DNA of 64,000 nt from Salipiger pentaromativorans (lineage in GTDB: Bacteria; Pseudomonadota; Alphaproteobacteria; Rhodobacterales; Rhodobacteraceae): NCBI RefSeq assembly GCF_024721115.1, contig NZ_JAMDHK010000022.1, forward strand, positions 1 to 64,000, given 5' to 3'. Below are positions 46,712-55,052 of the stretch, piece after piece (the first letter of the stretch is position 1; every line of letters begins with the position of its first letter). The position numbers and the translations under genes were made by a program. A model generated the notes under the pieces. The model had not been told where the DNA came from and searched no databases. It saw only the letters and a program-made list of their open reading frames with translations.

Positions 46712-49345
46712 TCACGCCGCCATGGCGCAGGGCTGCGTAGCCCAGAGCGACCGGCGGCGCCCCTTCGGCTGCCGCAAATGGCGCAGGACATCCTGTTTCG
46801 TCAGAACCGGGCGCGCGCGCCGCCCGAGGGCCCGCTCGATCGGAAGCGACCGGGACACCGACAGCGCCGCGAAAAGCTGGTCGCGCGCCTTGGTCGGCAT
46901 CGCCGCCAGCGCCTGCGGGCCGGGATAGAAGCTCTCGGTCCGCGCGCCATCGGCAAACAGCACCTCGTGACGGCCCAGCAGGATGTGGAAATAGCTTACC
47001 GTCCGGCGCCCGTTTGCAATGCGGGCCAGGGGCGTCAGTACAAGATGGCTGGCCCGCGCAAAGACCTCTTTGCCCGAGGGAACCGTGAGAGCCATGCAAT
47101 GCTGCGGCGAAACCAGCAAGTCGTGCCGGTTCCCGAACGCCCCGGCTCGGATGAGCACCGGGCGCAGGTTCGGGCACCGCGCCAGCTCCTCGGCATCGAA
47201 GTCGCTGCGTCCGATCCACAGGATCGGCTGCGCGCCATGATCCGCGGTGGCGACAAGATCGCCGACCCGCAGCTTGTCGACCGCCACCTCGCCCGACGGG
47301 GTCAGGATCGGCGTGCCCGAGGTGAAACAGGTCACGCCGGTATTCTCGTTGGTGTAAAAGGAGCTGTCGGCGCTTGCCCCGGTGAAGGTCAGCGAGCCGG
47401 TGCCGAACTGTTCGTTGTCCGAATAATCGGTGGAGCGGCCCTCGGTGTCGGTCGTGTTCGACTGGTTGAGAATCCCGTCGTCTAGCTGGTCGGCGTAAAG
47501 CTCGGACAGGCTGTCATAGAACCCCGACAGGTCGATGAAATCGTTGTTGGCAAGGTCGCCATCCAGAAGACCGCCGGTGTTGCCCGCGTTGAAATCGGTG
47601 ATCGTGTCGGCGCCGTCGCCCGGGCTGTAGCTGAAGGTGTCGTTGCCGTCGCTGCCGGTGAGCAGGTCGTTGCCCGTGTCGCCGCCGATCAGATCGTCGC
47701 CAAGCCCGCCGTCGATCGTGTCGTTGTCCAGACCGCCCCAGATCTCGTCATTGCCACCGCCGCCCGAGAGGCTGTCGGCCCCCTCGTCGCCGCCCAGCAG
47801 GTCGTCGCCCTCGCCCCCGAGGATCGTGTCCGCCCCGGCCCCGGCCCAGACCGTATCGTTCCCCGCGCCGGCATCGACGGAATCGTCGCCCTCGTTCGAC
47901 CAGAGGATATCGGCACCGTCGCCGGCCTGGAACGTGTCGGCCCCCGAGCCGCCGATGAAGGTATCCGCCCCCCCGCCGCCATCGACATCGACACCGCCCG
48001 TGCTGGCCGAAGCGTCGATCGAATCGTTCTGGTCGGTGAGGGTGATATGCTCGATCTGCCAGAACCGGGCAGTCCAGGTGCCGTCGGTGATCGTGCCGGC
48101 CTCGTCACCGCTGAAGATCAGGCTGACCGAATCCGCGCCGGCGGACAGATCGAGCGTATCGCCCGCCGTCTCGCCGGTCTCCCCGCCGATGATGGTGTCG
48201 TTGCCGAAATTGGTTTCCAGAATGAAACTGTCGTCGCCGTCCTCGCCGCGCAGCGAGTCGCTTCCGGTGCCGCCCCAGATCGTATCTGCGCCGCCAGAGG
48301 CAAAGATCCTGTCGTTCCCGCTGTCGCCATGGATCTCGTCGGCATCCGTGCCGCCGGTGATCGAATCCGCCCCGGCCCCGCCGGCGAGATACAGGCCCGA
48401 CCCGTCGGCGGAGGCGTCGATCGTGTCGCCCCGGCTGCTGCCGACGATGCCTTCGATATTGTCGAAGGTCAGGGTGTTGGTGCCATCCGTCGCGGTGCCG
48501 TCTTCGGATCCGCTGAAAGTGACCGTGACCGAGGCCGTGACCGCGCTGAAATCGAGCCAGTCGTTGTTGCCGCCGCCCGTCCCGTCGGTTTCGTCGCCGT
48601 AGACGGTGTCATCGCCCCAGGAATTGGAGAGCATGACGGTATCGTCGCCCTCGCCGCCCACGACCAGATCGTTGCCGGTCCCGGCGTCGATCACGTCGTT
48701 GCCGCCACCGCCATAGACCGTATCGTTGCCAGAGCCGGCACTGACCGTATCCGCGCCTTCGCCGGCGTCGATCACATCCGCGCCGCTGGTGATCTGGTCA
48801 CCATCGGCATCGGTATAGCCGACGCCCATGCTGTCGTCGCCCGTGGTGCCGCCGACGACATTGACATAATCGGGCGCGTAGCGGTTCGCCGACATGTTCG
48901 CCGTGTCGATGCTGACGCTATCGAGGGTCAGAGACTGGATCGGCCCGGCCTGAAGCGCTGCCTGGTCGGCGTTGTAGGACGTCTCGGGCACCAGATAGAG
49001 GTTGCCGCTGGTGTCCTGCATGACCAGCGCGGTGATCGTCGCCGTGCTGCCGTCCACATAGGTGATTGTGGCGTTGTATTCGACCAGCGTGTCGAAGGTG
49101 TGCAGCGACCCGCCGTCGATCCTGAACGTATCGTTGGAGAACTGGTTGTTGCTGTCGTAGCTGCTGCTGTCGCCCCCCGAATAGCTTCCGGCAGAGAACG
49201 CCTGGATATGGTCGTGAAGCGGGTCGGTCGTGCCGCCGAATGTCGTCCCGACGATCGAGCTGGCGTTCTCGGCGCTGCTGTTGCCCTCGGTCGGATCGAG
49301 CGAGGAAACCGTCCCCAGGTAGAAAACATCGAACGAGGTTGCCAT
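46712..49345 (-). CDS. Large secreted RTX protein with C-terminal Hint domain
   Basis: An 877-residue acidic protein with no N-terminal signal, as expected for type I secretion. Residues 1-165 are a beta-rich domain common to roseobacter Hint proteins. Calcium-binding GGxGxDxxx repeats form three blocks (about 187-240, 320-385, 455-575). A module of about 70 residues occurs twice (257-330 and 393-462). From residue 671 a Hint_2 domain starts with Cys673 (VTCFTSGTPILTPSG), and block-B His749 (SPQHCMAL); it may self-process. Glycine-Asp-rich base use differs from its neighbours. It lies on the opposite strand between glnD and murJ. Confidence 0.9.
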   Translation of the reverse strand: MATSFDVFYLGTVSSLDPTEGNSSAENASSIVGTTFGGTTDPLHDHIQAFSAGSYSGGDSSSYDSNNQFSNDTFRIDGGSLHTFDTLVEYNATITYVDGSTATITALVMQDTSGNLYLVPETSYNADQAALQAGPIQSLTLDSVSIDTANMSANRYAPDYVNVVGGTTGDDSMGVGYTDADGDQITSGADVIDAGEGADTVSAGSGNDTVYGGGGNDVIDAGTGNDLVVGGEGDDTVMLSNSWGDDTVYGDETDGTGGGNNDWLDFSAVTASVTVTFSGSEDGTATDGTNTLTFDNIEGIVGSSRGDTIDASADGSGLYLAGGAGADSITGGTDADEIHGDSGNDRIFASGGADTIWGGTGSDSLRGEDGDDSFILETNFGNDTIIGGETGETAGDTLDLSAGADSVSLIFSGDEAGTITDGTWTARFWQIEHITLTDQNDSIDASASTGGVDVDGGGGADTFIGGSGADTFQAGDGADILWSNEGDDSVDAGAGNDTVWAGAGADTILGGEGDDLLGGDEGADSLSGGGGNDEIWGGLDNDTIDGGLGDDLIGGDTGNDLLTGSDGNDTFSYSPGDGADTITDFNAGNTGGLLDGDLANNDFIDLSGFYDSLSELYADQLDDGILNQSNTTDTEGRSTDYSDNEQFGTGSLTFTGASADSSFYTNENTGVTCFTSGTPILTPSGEVAVDKLRVGDLVATADHGAQPILWIGRSDFDAEELARCPNLRPVLIRAGAFGNRHDLLVSPQHCMALTVPSGKEVFARASHLVLTPLARIANGRRTVSYFHILLGRHEVLFADGARTESFYPGPQALAAMPTKARDQLFAALSVSRSLPIERALGRRARPVLTKQDVLRHLRQPKGRRRSLWATQPCAMAA

Positions 49346-49774
49346 GTCAGCCCCTCACGTCCGAAAAACTGCCCTCCCGCCGGATCGGCATCATCGCGAC
49401 CGCCATCGCACGAGATCTGCCATGCACCCGCACGGCAATGACCCGCAGAGGGACTCCCCCCGTCAATTCATTCATGTCTGCCACCCTACTCTACTACCTC
49501 GGTGGTCGATCCTGCGCCGAAAGCGCGGCCGACCTTATTTTCTACGTCTCGAACCGGACTGTCCCACCTCGATGCGCTCAAAATAAGGCCAAAATAAGGA
49601 ACGCCCCCGGCGCCCCTCCGGGATCGCCCCGCAAAGGGCCGCCAGCCGGGCCAGGCCGCGCCGGAAACGGCAAGTGGCACAGGCCCGCCCGACGCCCCGA
49701 TCTGCCCTCTTCCGCCTCTCCCTGCGATAGTCTACTGCTGCCAGAGCCCACAGGGCGCAAAGGGCCGAGCAGAC
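49346..49774. other. Intergenic region between RTX-Hint gene and murJ
   Basis: This 429-bp gap separates two divergent genes and should hold both promoters. It contains three copies of AAAATAAGG (see separate entry) and is more AT-rich in parts than neighbouring sequence. A small open frame (49344-49586, plus) has no ribosome-binding site or recognisable product and I do not call it. No RNA gene is seen. Confidence 0.6.
49533..49599. promoter_or_regulatory. Three copies of AAAATAAGG, one inverted: candidate operator
   Basis: CCTTATTTT at 49533-49541 faces two direct copies of AAAATAAGG at 49580-49588 and 49591-49599. The two direct copies are 11 bp apart, about one DNA turn. The protein that might bind is unknown. 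Confidence 0.45.
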
Positions 49775-51322
49775 ATGAAACCCATCCGCCTTATCTCCGG
49801 CATCGTCACCGTCGGATTCTGGACGCTGGCCAGCCGCGTTCTCGGTGTCGTGCGCGAGATCTTCATTCTGGCCTATATCGGCCCGGGCCCGGTGATGGAT
49901 GCCTTCGTCGCCGCCTTCCGCCTGCCGAACATGTTCCGCCGCTTCTTTGCCGAAGGCGCGTTCAACGCCGCCTTCGTGCCGATCTTCTCGAAGAAATACG
50001 AAGGCGAGGAAGATCCGCTCGTCTTTGCCCGAGACGCGCTGAGCGGGCTCGGTTTCGTGCTGATGATCCTCACCGCGCTGGCGCTGATCTTCATGCCGGC
50101 GCTGGTCTGGGCCACCGCCGAAGGCTTTACCGACGATGCCCGCTTTCCGCTGACCGTGGCCTATGGGCGGATCATCTTTCCCTATATCCTCTTCGTCTCG
50201 CTGGCCGCGCTGTTTTCCGGCGCGCTCAACGCCACCGGGCATTTCGCCGCCGCCGCCGCCGCGCCGGTGCTGCTGAACATCTTCGTCATCCTGGCCATGT
50301 CCATCGGCGCCTGGCTGGGCGAAGAGGTCATTCTGTGGCTGATCTGGACCATCCCGCTGGCCGGTGTGGCGCAGCTTGCGCTGGTCTGGACCGCCGCCGG
50401 GCGCGCCGGCATCCGCGTGCGCCCCGGCCGCCCGCGTCTGACCCCCGACATGCGCCGGCTGGTGCGCGTTGCCGTGCCCGCGGCGCTGGCCGGCGGCGTC
50501 ATGCAGATCAACCTGCTGGTGGGCCAGCAGGTCGCCTCGCAATTCGACAAGGCGGTGGGCTGGCTCTATGCCGCCGACCGGCTTTATCAACTGCCGCTGG
50601 GCGTGGTCGGAATCGCCGTCGGGATCGTGCTGCTGCCCGATCTCTCGCGCCGGCTCAAGGCCGAGGACGGCGATGGCGCGCGCCACGCGTTTTCCCGCGC
50701 GGGCGAGATGGCCCTGGCGTTGACCGTGCCCGCCGCGGTCGCGCTTGTGGTGATCCCGCTGCCCATGGTCTCGGTGCTGTTCGAACGCGGCGCCACTGGT
50801 GCCGACGACAGCGCCGCGATTGCGGCGGCGGTGGCGCTCTACGGTCTGGGGCTGCCCGCCTTCGTGCTGCAAAAGGTGCTGCAACCGCTGTTCTTCGCCC
50901 GCGAAGACACCCGCACCCCGTTTCGCTACGCGGTCTGGTCGATGATCGTGAACGCCGCGCTGGCGGTGGGGCTGGTGCCGGTGCTGGGCTGGATCGCGCC
51001 GGCGGTGGCGACCTCGGTCGCGGGCTGGGTGATGGTGGCGATGCTCGCCATCGGCGGCCGCGCCATCGGCGACACCGCCCGCTTCGACGACCGGTTCCGG
51101 CGGCGGATCTGGCGCATCTGCGCCGCATCGCTGCTTATGGGCGCGGTCCTGTGGGGAACCTATCTGCTGCTCGCGCCGTTCCTTGGCATGAGTTACTGGC
51201 GCTACCCCGCCCTGCTGCTGCTGCTGATCGCGGGCCTGGTCTCCTACGGGCTGGCCGGGCAGGGTCTGGGCGCCTTCCGCCTCGCCGAGTTCCGCGACGC
51301 CCTGCGCCGCAAACGCGGCTGA
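49775..51322 (+). CDS. murJ: Lipid II flippase MurJ
   Basis: A 515-residue membrane protein with about 14 helices that flips lipid II to the periplasm for peptidoglycan synthesis. Hallmarks: TLASRVLGVVREIFILAYIGPGPVMDAFVAAFRLPNMFR shortened here to its core RVLGVVREI and FRLPNMFRRFFAEGAFNAAF, FSGALNATGHFAAAAAAPVLLN, and VLQKVLQPLFFAREDTRTP. In many alphaproteobacteria it follows glnD directly; here the RTX-Hint gene lies between. Followed after 10 bp by the phospholipase D-like gene. Confidence 0.96.
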   Translation: MKPIRLISGIVTVGFWTLASRVLGVVREIFILAYIGPGPVMDAFVAAFRLPNMFRRFFAEGAFNAAFVPIFSKKYEGEEDPLVFARDALSGLGFVLMILTALALIFMPALVWATAEGFTDDARFPLTVAYGRIIFPYILFVSLAALFSGALNATGHFAAAAAAPVLLNIFVILAMSIGAWLGEEVILWLIWTIPLAGVAQLALVWTAAGRAGIRVRPGRPRLTPDMRRLVRVAVPAALAGGVMQINLLVGQQVASQFDKAVGWLYAADRLYQLPLGVVGIAVGIVLLPDLSRRLKAEDGDGARHAFSRAGEMALALTVPAAVALVVIPLPMVSVLFERGATGADDSAAIAAAVALYGLGLPAFVLQKVLQPLFFAREDTRTPFRYAVWSMIVNAALAVGLVPVLGWIAPAVATSVAGWVMVAMLAIGGRAIGDTARFDDRFRRRIWRICAASLLMGAVLWGTYLLLAPFLGMSYWRYPALLLLLIAGLVSYGLAGQGLGAFRLAEFRDALRRKRG

Positions 51323-51332
51323 TCGTAGGCCG

Positions 51333-52820
51333 ATGGCGCTGACCCCGCTCATCACTGCCGCCGAGGGCTTTCCGGCCCTCGAGCGCCTTGCCGCAACCGC
51401 GCGCGGCGAACTGGTCATGTCGTTCCGGATCCTGGAGCCCAAGACCCGCCTGCGCAGCCCCGACCTGACCGACCGCGGCCTTGCCACCTGGGCCGATCTG
51501 CTCGCCTTCGTCGCACGCAAGGGTGTCCGGCTGCGGCTGATCCTGTCGGATTTCGACCCGGTCTTCACTTCGGATCTGCATCGGCTCGCCTGGGCCTCGG
51601 CCAGCGGTTTCACCGACGCGATGCGGGGCGACGCGCAGGTGCTTTGCGCGCCGCACGGGCAGATCGCCGGGCCGCTCTGGCGCCTGGCCATGCGGCGGCG
51701 GATCGCCGAGAACCTGCGGCATCTGAACGCCCAGAAACCCACCCTGCTCACCCCGGTGCAGCGGGCATTGCTCAGCGGGCCGGTGCGGCTGCGCCCGGTC
51801 ACGCTGCACCAGAAATTCGCCGTCGCCGATGGCACGCGCTGCATCATCGGCGGGCTCGACGTCAACGAGCGCCGCTTCGACACGCCCGCGCATGACCGCC
51901 CGCCGGAGGACACCTGGCACGATGTCTCGATGCAGGTGGAGGATGCGGATTTCGCCGCCGCGCTGCGGCTGCATTTCGCGGAAACCTGGAACTCCGCACT
52001 GTCCTGCGGCACCCGCGCGCTGAGCGGCACCGCCACGCCGATGGACACCCGCGTCCGTCCGCAGCCCCCCGCCGATCTGCGGCTGATCCGCACCGTCTCG
52101 GCCCCCTGCCGCGGCGCCGCGCGGCTTGCTCCGAGGGCGCAGGTCCGGGATCACGAGACAGCGCTGATCGCAATGATCGGCGCTGCCGAGCGGCATCTCT
52201 ACATCGAAACCCAGTTCCTGCGGCACCGTCCCGTTGTCGACGCCCTCACAAGGGCCGCCGCGCGCCGCACCGATCTGCAACTGGTGATGGTCCTGCCGCC
52301 CGCCGCCGAGCGGGTGCTGTTCAACAGCGACATCGGCTGGGACGCCCGCCATGGCCACGCGCTGCAAACCGACGCGGTTGCACGGCTTCGGCATGCCTAT
52401 GGCAACCGGCTGGCGCTGATCTCGCCCGGCCAGACCCGCCCCGCCAAGCCCGGAGCCCCGGACATTCTCGGGGCCGGGCCGATCTATGTGCATTCCAAGG
52501 TGATCCTGGTCGATGACCGGGTGGGGATGGTCGGGTCGGCGAATCTCAACGGGCGCTCGCTGCGCTGGGACACCGAGGCCTCGGTCCTCTTCCGCCGCCC
52601 CGCCGACGTGCAGGCCCTGCGCGAGCGGCTGGCCCGGAAATGGCTAGGGCCACGCCTCGATGTGCAGAGCACGGTGCAGGCGCGGAGCTGGCGTCAGGCG
52701 GCGCTTGCCAATGCCGCTAAGCCGCCGGAAGAGCGCGAGGGCTTTGCCCTGCCCTACCCCGTGGCGAAGGCGCGGCGGTTCTCGCGCTTCCTGCCGATCC
52801 TGCCGGCGGACATGTTCTGA
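51333..52820 (+). CDS. Phospholipase D-like protein (two HKD motifs)
   Basis: A 495-residue member of the PLD superfamily. Both HxKxxxxD motifs are present: HQKFAVAD (His159, Lys161, Asp166) followed by GG, and HSKVILVDD (His387, Lys389, Asp394) followed by GSANLNGRSL. It could be a phospholipase D or a cardiolipin synthase-like transphosphatidylase; no membrane segment or signal peptide is evident. Starting 10 bp after murJ, it is probably co-transcribed with it. Confidence 0.92.
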   Translation: MALTPLITAAEGFPALERLAATARGELVMSFRILEPKTRLRSPDLTDRGLATWADLLAFVARKGVRLRLILSDFDPVFTSDLHRLAWASASGFTDAMRGDAQVLCAPHGQIAGPLWRLAMRRRIAENLRHLNAQKPTLLTPVQRALLSGPVRLRPVTLHQKFAVADGTRCIIGGLDVNERRFDTPAHDRPPEDTWHDVSMQVEDADFAAALRLHFAETWNSALSCGTRALSGTATPMDTRVRPQPPADLRLIRTVSAPCRGAARLAPRAQVRDHETALIAMIGAAERHLYIETQFLRHRPVVDALTRAAARRTDLQLVMVLPPAAERVLFNSDIGWDARHGHALQTDAVARLRHAYGNRLALISPGQTRPAKPGAPDILGAGPIYVHSKVILVDDRVGMVGSANLNGRSLRWDTEASVLFRRPADVQALRERLARKWLGPRLDVQSTVQARSWRQAALANAAKPPEEREGFALPYPVAKARRFSRFLPILPADMF

Positions 52821-52871
52821 ACCCCCTGGGGCCTGCGCGTATCCGCTCGGGCCAGTACCGGCCCAAAGCGC

Positions 52872-53903
52872 TCAGACGCCCGCGCGCACCGTGTCGATCA
52901 TGCGCTGGACATTCTCCGGATCCGCGTCCGGGGTGATGCCGTGGCCGAGATTGAAGATATGCGGCCCGTTGGAGAAGGCTTTCACCACCCGCCGCGTCTC
53001 GGCCACCAGCGCGTCGCCGCCCGTTACCATATGCGACGAGGCGAGGTTGCCCTGCACACAGCCCGAGACCTGCACATTGGCCGCCGCCCATTCCGGCGTC
53101 ACGCTGTCATCCACCGCGACGCAATCGGCGCCGGTGGCCTCGTGGAAGCCGATATAGCCCTGCCCCGCCTGGCGCGGGAAAAGGATCACCGGCAGTCCCG
53201 GATGCCGTGCCTTCAGCTCCTGCGTGATGATCCGGGCCGGCTCCAGCGCGTAGCGGGTGAAATCCTCGCCCTTCAGCGAGCCCGCCCAGCTATCGAACAG
53301 CTTGACCACCTCGGCGCCCGCCTCGACCTGCGCCGAGAGATATTCGATCGTCGTCTCGGTCAGCCGTTCGATGATCTTCTCGAAGACCGGCCTGTTCTCG
53401 GCCTTGAGCCCATGCGCCGGCCCCTGATCCTTGGTGCCGCGCCCGGCGATCATATAGGTCGCCACGGTCCAGGGCGCCCCCGCGAACCCGATCAGCGTGG
53501 TCTCGGAGGGCAGCTCTCGCCTGAGGATGCGGATCGTCTCGTAGATCGGCGACAACGTGGCGTGGATCATGTCCCCCTGCCCGAGCTTGTCGAACTCCGC
53601 CTCGGTGGTGACCGTCGACATGCGCGGCCCCTCGCCCGTGGCGAACCACAGATCGAGACCCAGCGCCTGGGGCAGCAGCAGGATGTCGGCGAAAAGGATC
53701 GCCGCGTCGAAGCCGTAGCGGTGGATCGGCTGAAGCGTCACCTCGGCGGCCAGTTCGGGGTTGTAGCAGAGCGACAGGAAGTCGCCCGCCTCCGCGCGGG
53801 TCGCGCGATATTCCGGCAGATAGCGCCCGGCCTGCCGCATCATCCAGATCGGCGGGGTGGGCAGAACCTCACCGGCCAGCGCCCGTAGGATGGTTTTTGT
53901 CAT
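52872..53903 (-). CDS. hemE: Uroporphyrinogen decarboxylase
   Basis: A 343-residue enzyme that converts uroporphyrinogen III to coproporphyrinogen III. The signatures [16 protein letters not shown] and [14 protein letters not shown] are present, as are [18 protein letters not shown] and [17 protein letters not shown] start at MTKTILRAL with a GGAGGCC site. It is divergent from hemC with 89 bp between start codons. The product leads to HemF, also encoded in this window. Confidence 0.97.
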   Translation of the reverse strand: MTKTILRALAGEVLPTPPIWMMRQAGRYLPEYRATRAEAGDFLSLCYNPELAAEVTLQPIHRYGFDAAILFADILLLPQALGLDLWFATGEGPRMSTVTTEAEFDKLGQGDMIHATLSPIYETIRILRRELPSETTLIGFAGAPWTVATYMIAGRGTKDQGPAHGLKAENRPVFEKIIERLTETTIEYLSAQVEAGAEVVKLFDSWAGSLKGEDFTRYALEPARIITQELKARHPGLPVILFPRQAGQGYIGFHEATGADCVAVDDSVTPEWAAANVQVSGCVQGNLASSHMVTGGDALVAETRRVVKAFSNGPHIFNLGHGITPDADPENVQRMIDTVRAGV

Positions 53904-53969
53904 ATTGCGGCCTCCCAATCGTCGTGCAGGCGGCAATATGTCAATTCACGCCCCATTGCCACAAGCAAT
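53904..53969. promoter_or_regulatory. Four ATTGC/GCAAT half-sites in the hemE-hemC promoter region
   Basis: ATTGC (53904) faces GCAAT (53933) as part of the 8-bp inverted repeat CATATTGC / GCAATATG, and ATTGC (53955) faces GCAAT (53965) with a 5-bp spacer. The first arm touches the hemE start codon. Two inverted pairs of one half-site in an 89-bp divergent region suggest a regulator of haem synthesis. Confidence 0.4.
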
Positions 53970-53992
53970 CCCGCGACATAAAGCTTCGCCCC

Positions 53993-54952
53993 ATGACGAT
54001 CACGCTCCCGACCCCCGACCAGCCGCTGAAAATCGGCACCCGCGGCTCGCCGCTGGCGCTGGCCCAGGCCCATGAAACCCGCGACCGGCTCGCCGCCGCC
54101 TTCGGGCTGGCGGAAGAGGCGTTCGAGATCGTGGTGATCCGGACCACCGGCGACGACCGCAGCATGATCGCCGCCGACCGTCCGCTCAAGGAGATCGGCA
54201 ACAAGGGGCTCTTCACCAAGGAGATCGAAGAGCAGCTTCTCGCCGGCGGCATCGACATCGCCGTGCATTCGATGAAGGACATGCCGGTGTTGCAGCCCGA
54301 GGGGCTGATCCTCGACTGCTACCTGCCGCGCGAAGACGTGCGCGACGCCTTCATCTCGCCGGGTCATGACGGGCTGGCCGCCTTGCCCGTCGGCACCGTG
54401 GTGGGCACGTCCTCGCTGCGCCGCCGCGCGCAGCTTCTGCATCGCCGGCCCGATCTGACGGTGGTGGAGTTCCGCGGCAATCTCCAGACCCGGCTCCAGA
54501 AGCTCGCCGACGGGGTGGCCGCCGCCACCTTCCTTGCCATGGCCGGGCTCAACCGCATGAACATGACCGCCGTGCCGAAGACTCCGATTGCGCCCGAGGA
54601 CATGCTGCCGGCGGTGGCGCAGGGCGCCATCGGGATCGAACGCCGCCGCGACGATGCCCGCGCCCAGCAGATGCTGGCGCGGATCCACGACGGCGACACC
54701 GCCAGCCGGCTTGCCGCCGAACGCGCCTTTCTGGCAGAGCTGGACGGCTCCTGCGAAACCCCGATCGCGGGCCTTGCTGAGTTCGACGGGACGGGATTGC
54801 GCCTGCGCGGCGAGATCCTTTCGCCCGACGGTGCAGCGGCCTATGCCGGCGAGATCTCAGGCGCCATCGCTGATGGCCCGGTGCTGGGCCGCCAGCTCGC
54901 CCGCGAGCTTCTGGGCAAGGCCGGCCCCGGCTTTTTCGACTGGCGCGGCTGA
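53993..54952 (+). CDS. hemC: Porphobilinogen deaminase (hydroxymethylbilane synthase)
   Basis: A 319-residue enzyme that joins four porphobilinogens. It starts MTITLPTPDQPLKIGTRGSPLALAQA and shows VHSMKDMP, VGTSSLRRRAQLL, FRGNLQTRL and GSCETPIAG with Cys254 that carries the dipyrromethane cofactor. The normal next gene hemD is not adjacent. I use the ATG before TITLPTPDQ. Divergent from hemE, followed by a terminator. Confidence 0.97.
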   Translation: MTITLPTPDQPLKIGTRGSPLALAQAHETRDRLAAAFGLAEEAFEIVVIRTTGDDRSMIAADRPLKEIGNKGLFTKEIEEQLLAGGIDIAVHSMKDMPVLQPEGLILDCYLPREDVRDAFISPGHDGLAALPVGTVVGTSSLRRRAQLLHRRPDLTVVEFRGNLQTRLQKLADGVAAATFLAMAGLNRMNMTAVPKTPIAPEDMLPAVAQGAIGIERRRDDARAQQMLARIHDGDTASRLAAERAFLAELDGSCETPIAGLAEFDGTGLRLRGEILSPDGAAAYAGEISGAIADGPVLGRQLARELLGKAGPGFFDWRG

Positions 54953-54978
54953 CGTCTCTCCTACCTGAAAAAAGAAGA

Positions 54979-55002
54979 GCCCCCGGCGAGGTGTCCGGGG
55001 GC
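54979..55002. terminator. Terminator between hemC and D,D-carboxypeptidase
   Basis: GCCCCCGG and CCGGGGGC form an 8-bp GC stem with an 8-nt loop, with an A-rich run (GAAAAAAGAAGA) before it that gives T-rich RNA in the leftward direction. Best suited to stop transcription from the carboxypeptidase side. Confidence 0.7.
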
Positions 55003-55052
55003 AGGTTTCTGGAGGTCCGCCCGGCGTTTTCGCCGGTGCGGTCTTGGTTCCG

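Noticed and set aside
46900..49100. Regularly spaced short repeats that might look like a CRISPR array
   Set aside because: They are the 27-bp codon blocks of RTX nonapeptides in one long reading frame, with variable sequence and no spacers.
48047..49441. 464-codon open frame antisense to the RTX gene
   Set aside because: It mirrors the periodic RTX coding repeats and has no independent features.
49344..49586. Small plus-strand open frame in the gap before murJ
   Set aside because: No ribosome-binding site, no recognisable protein, and it starts inside the RTX gene's first codons.
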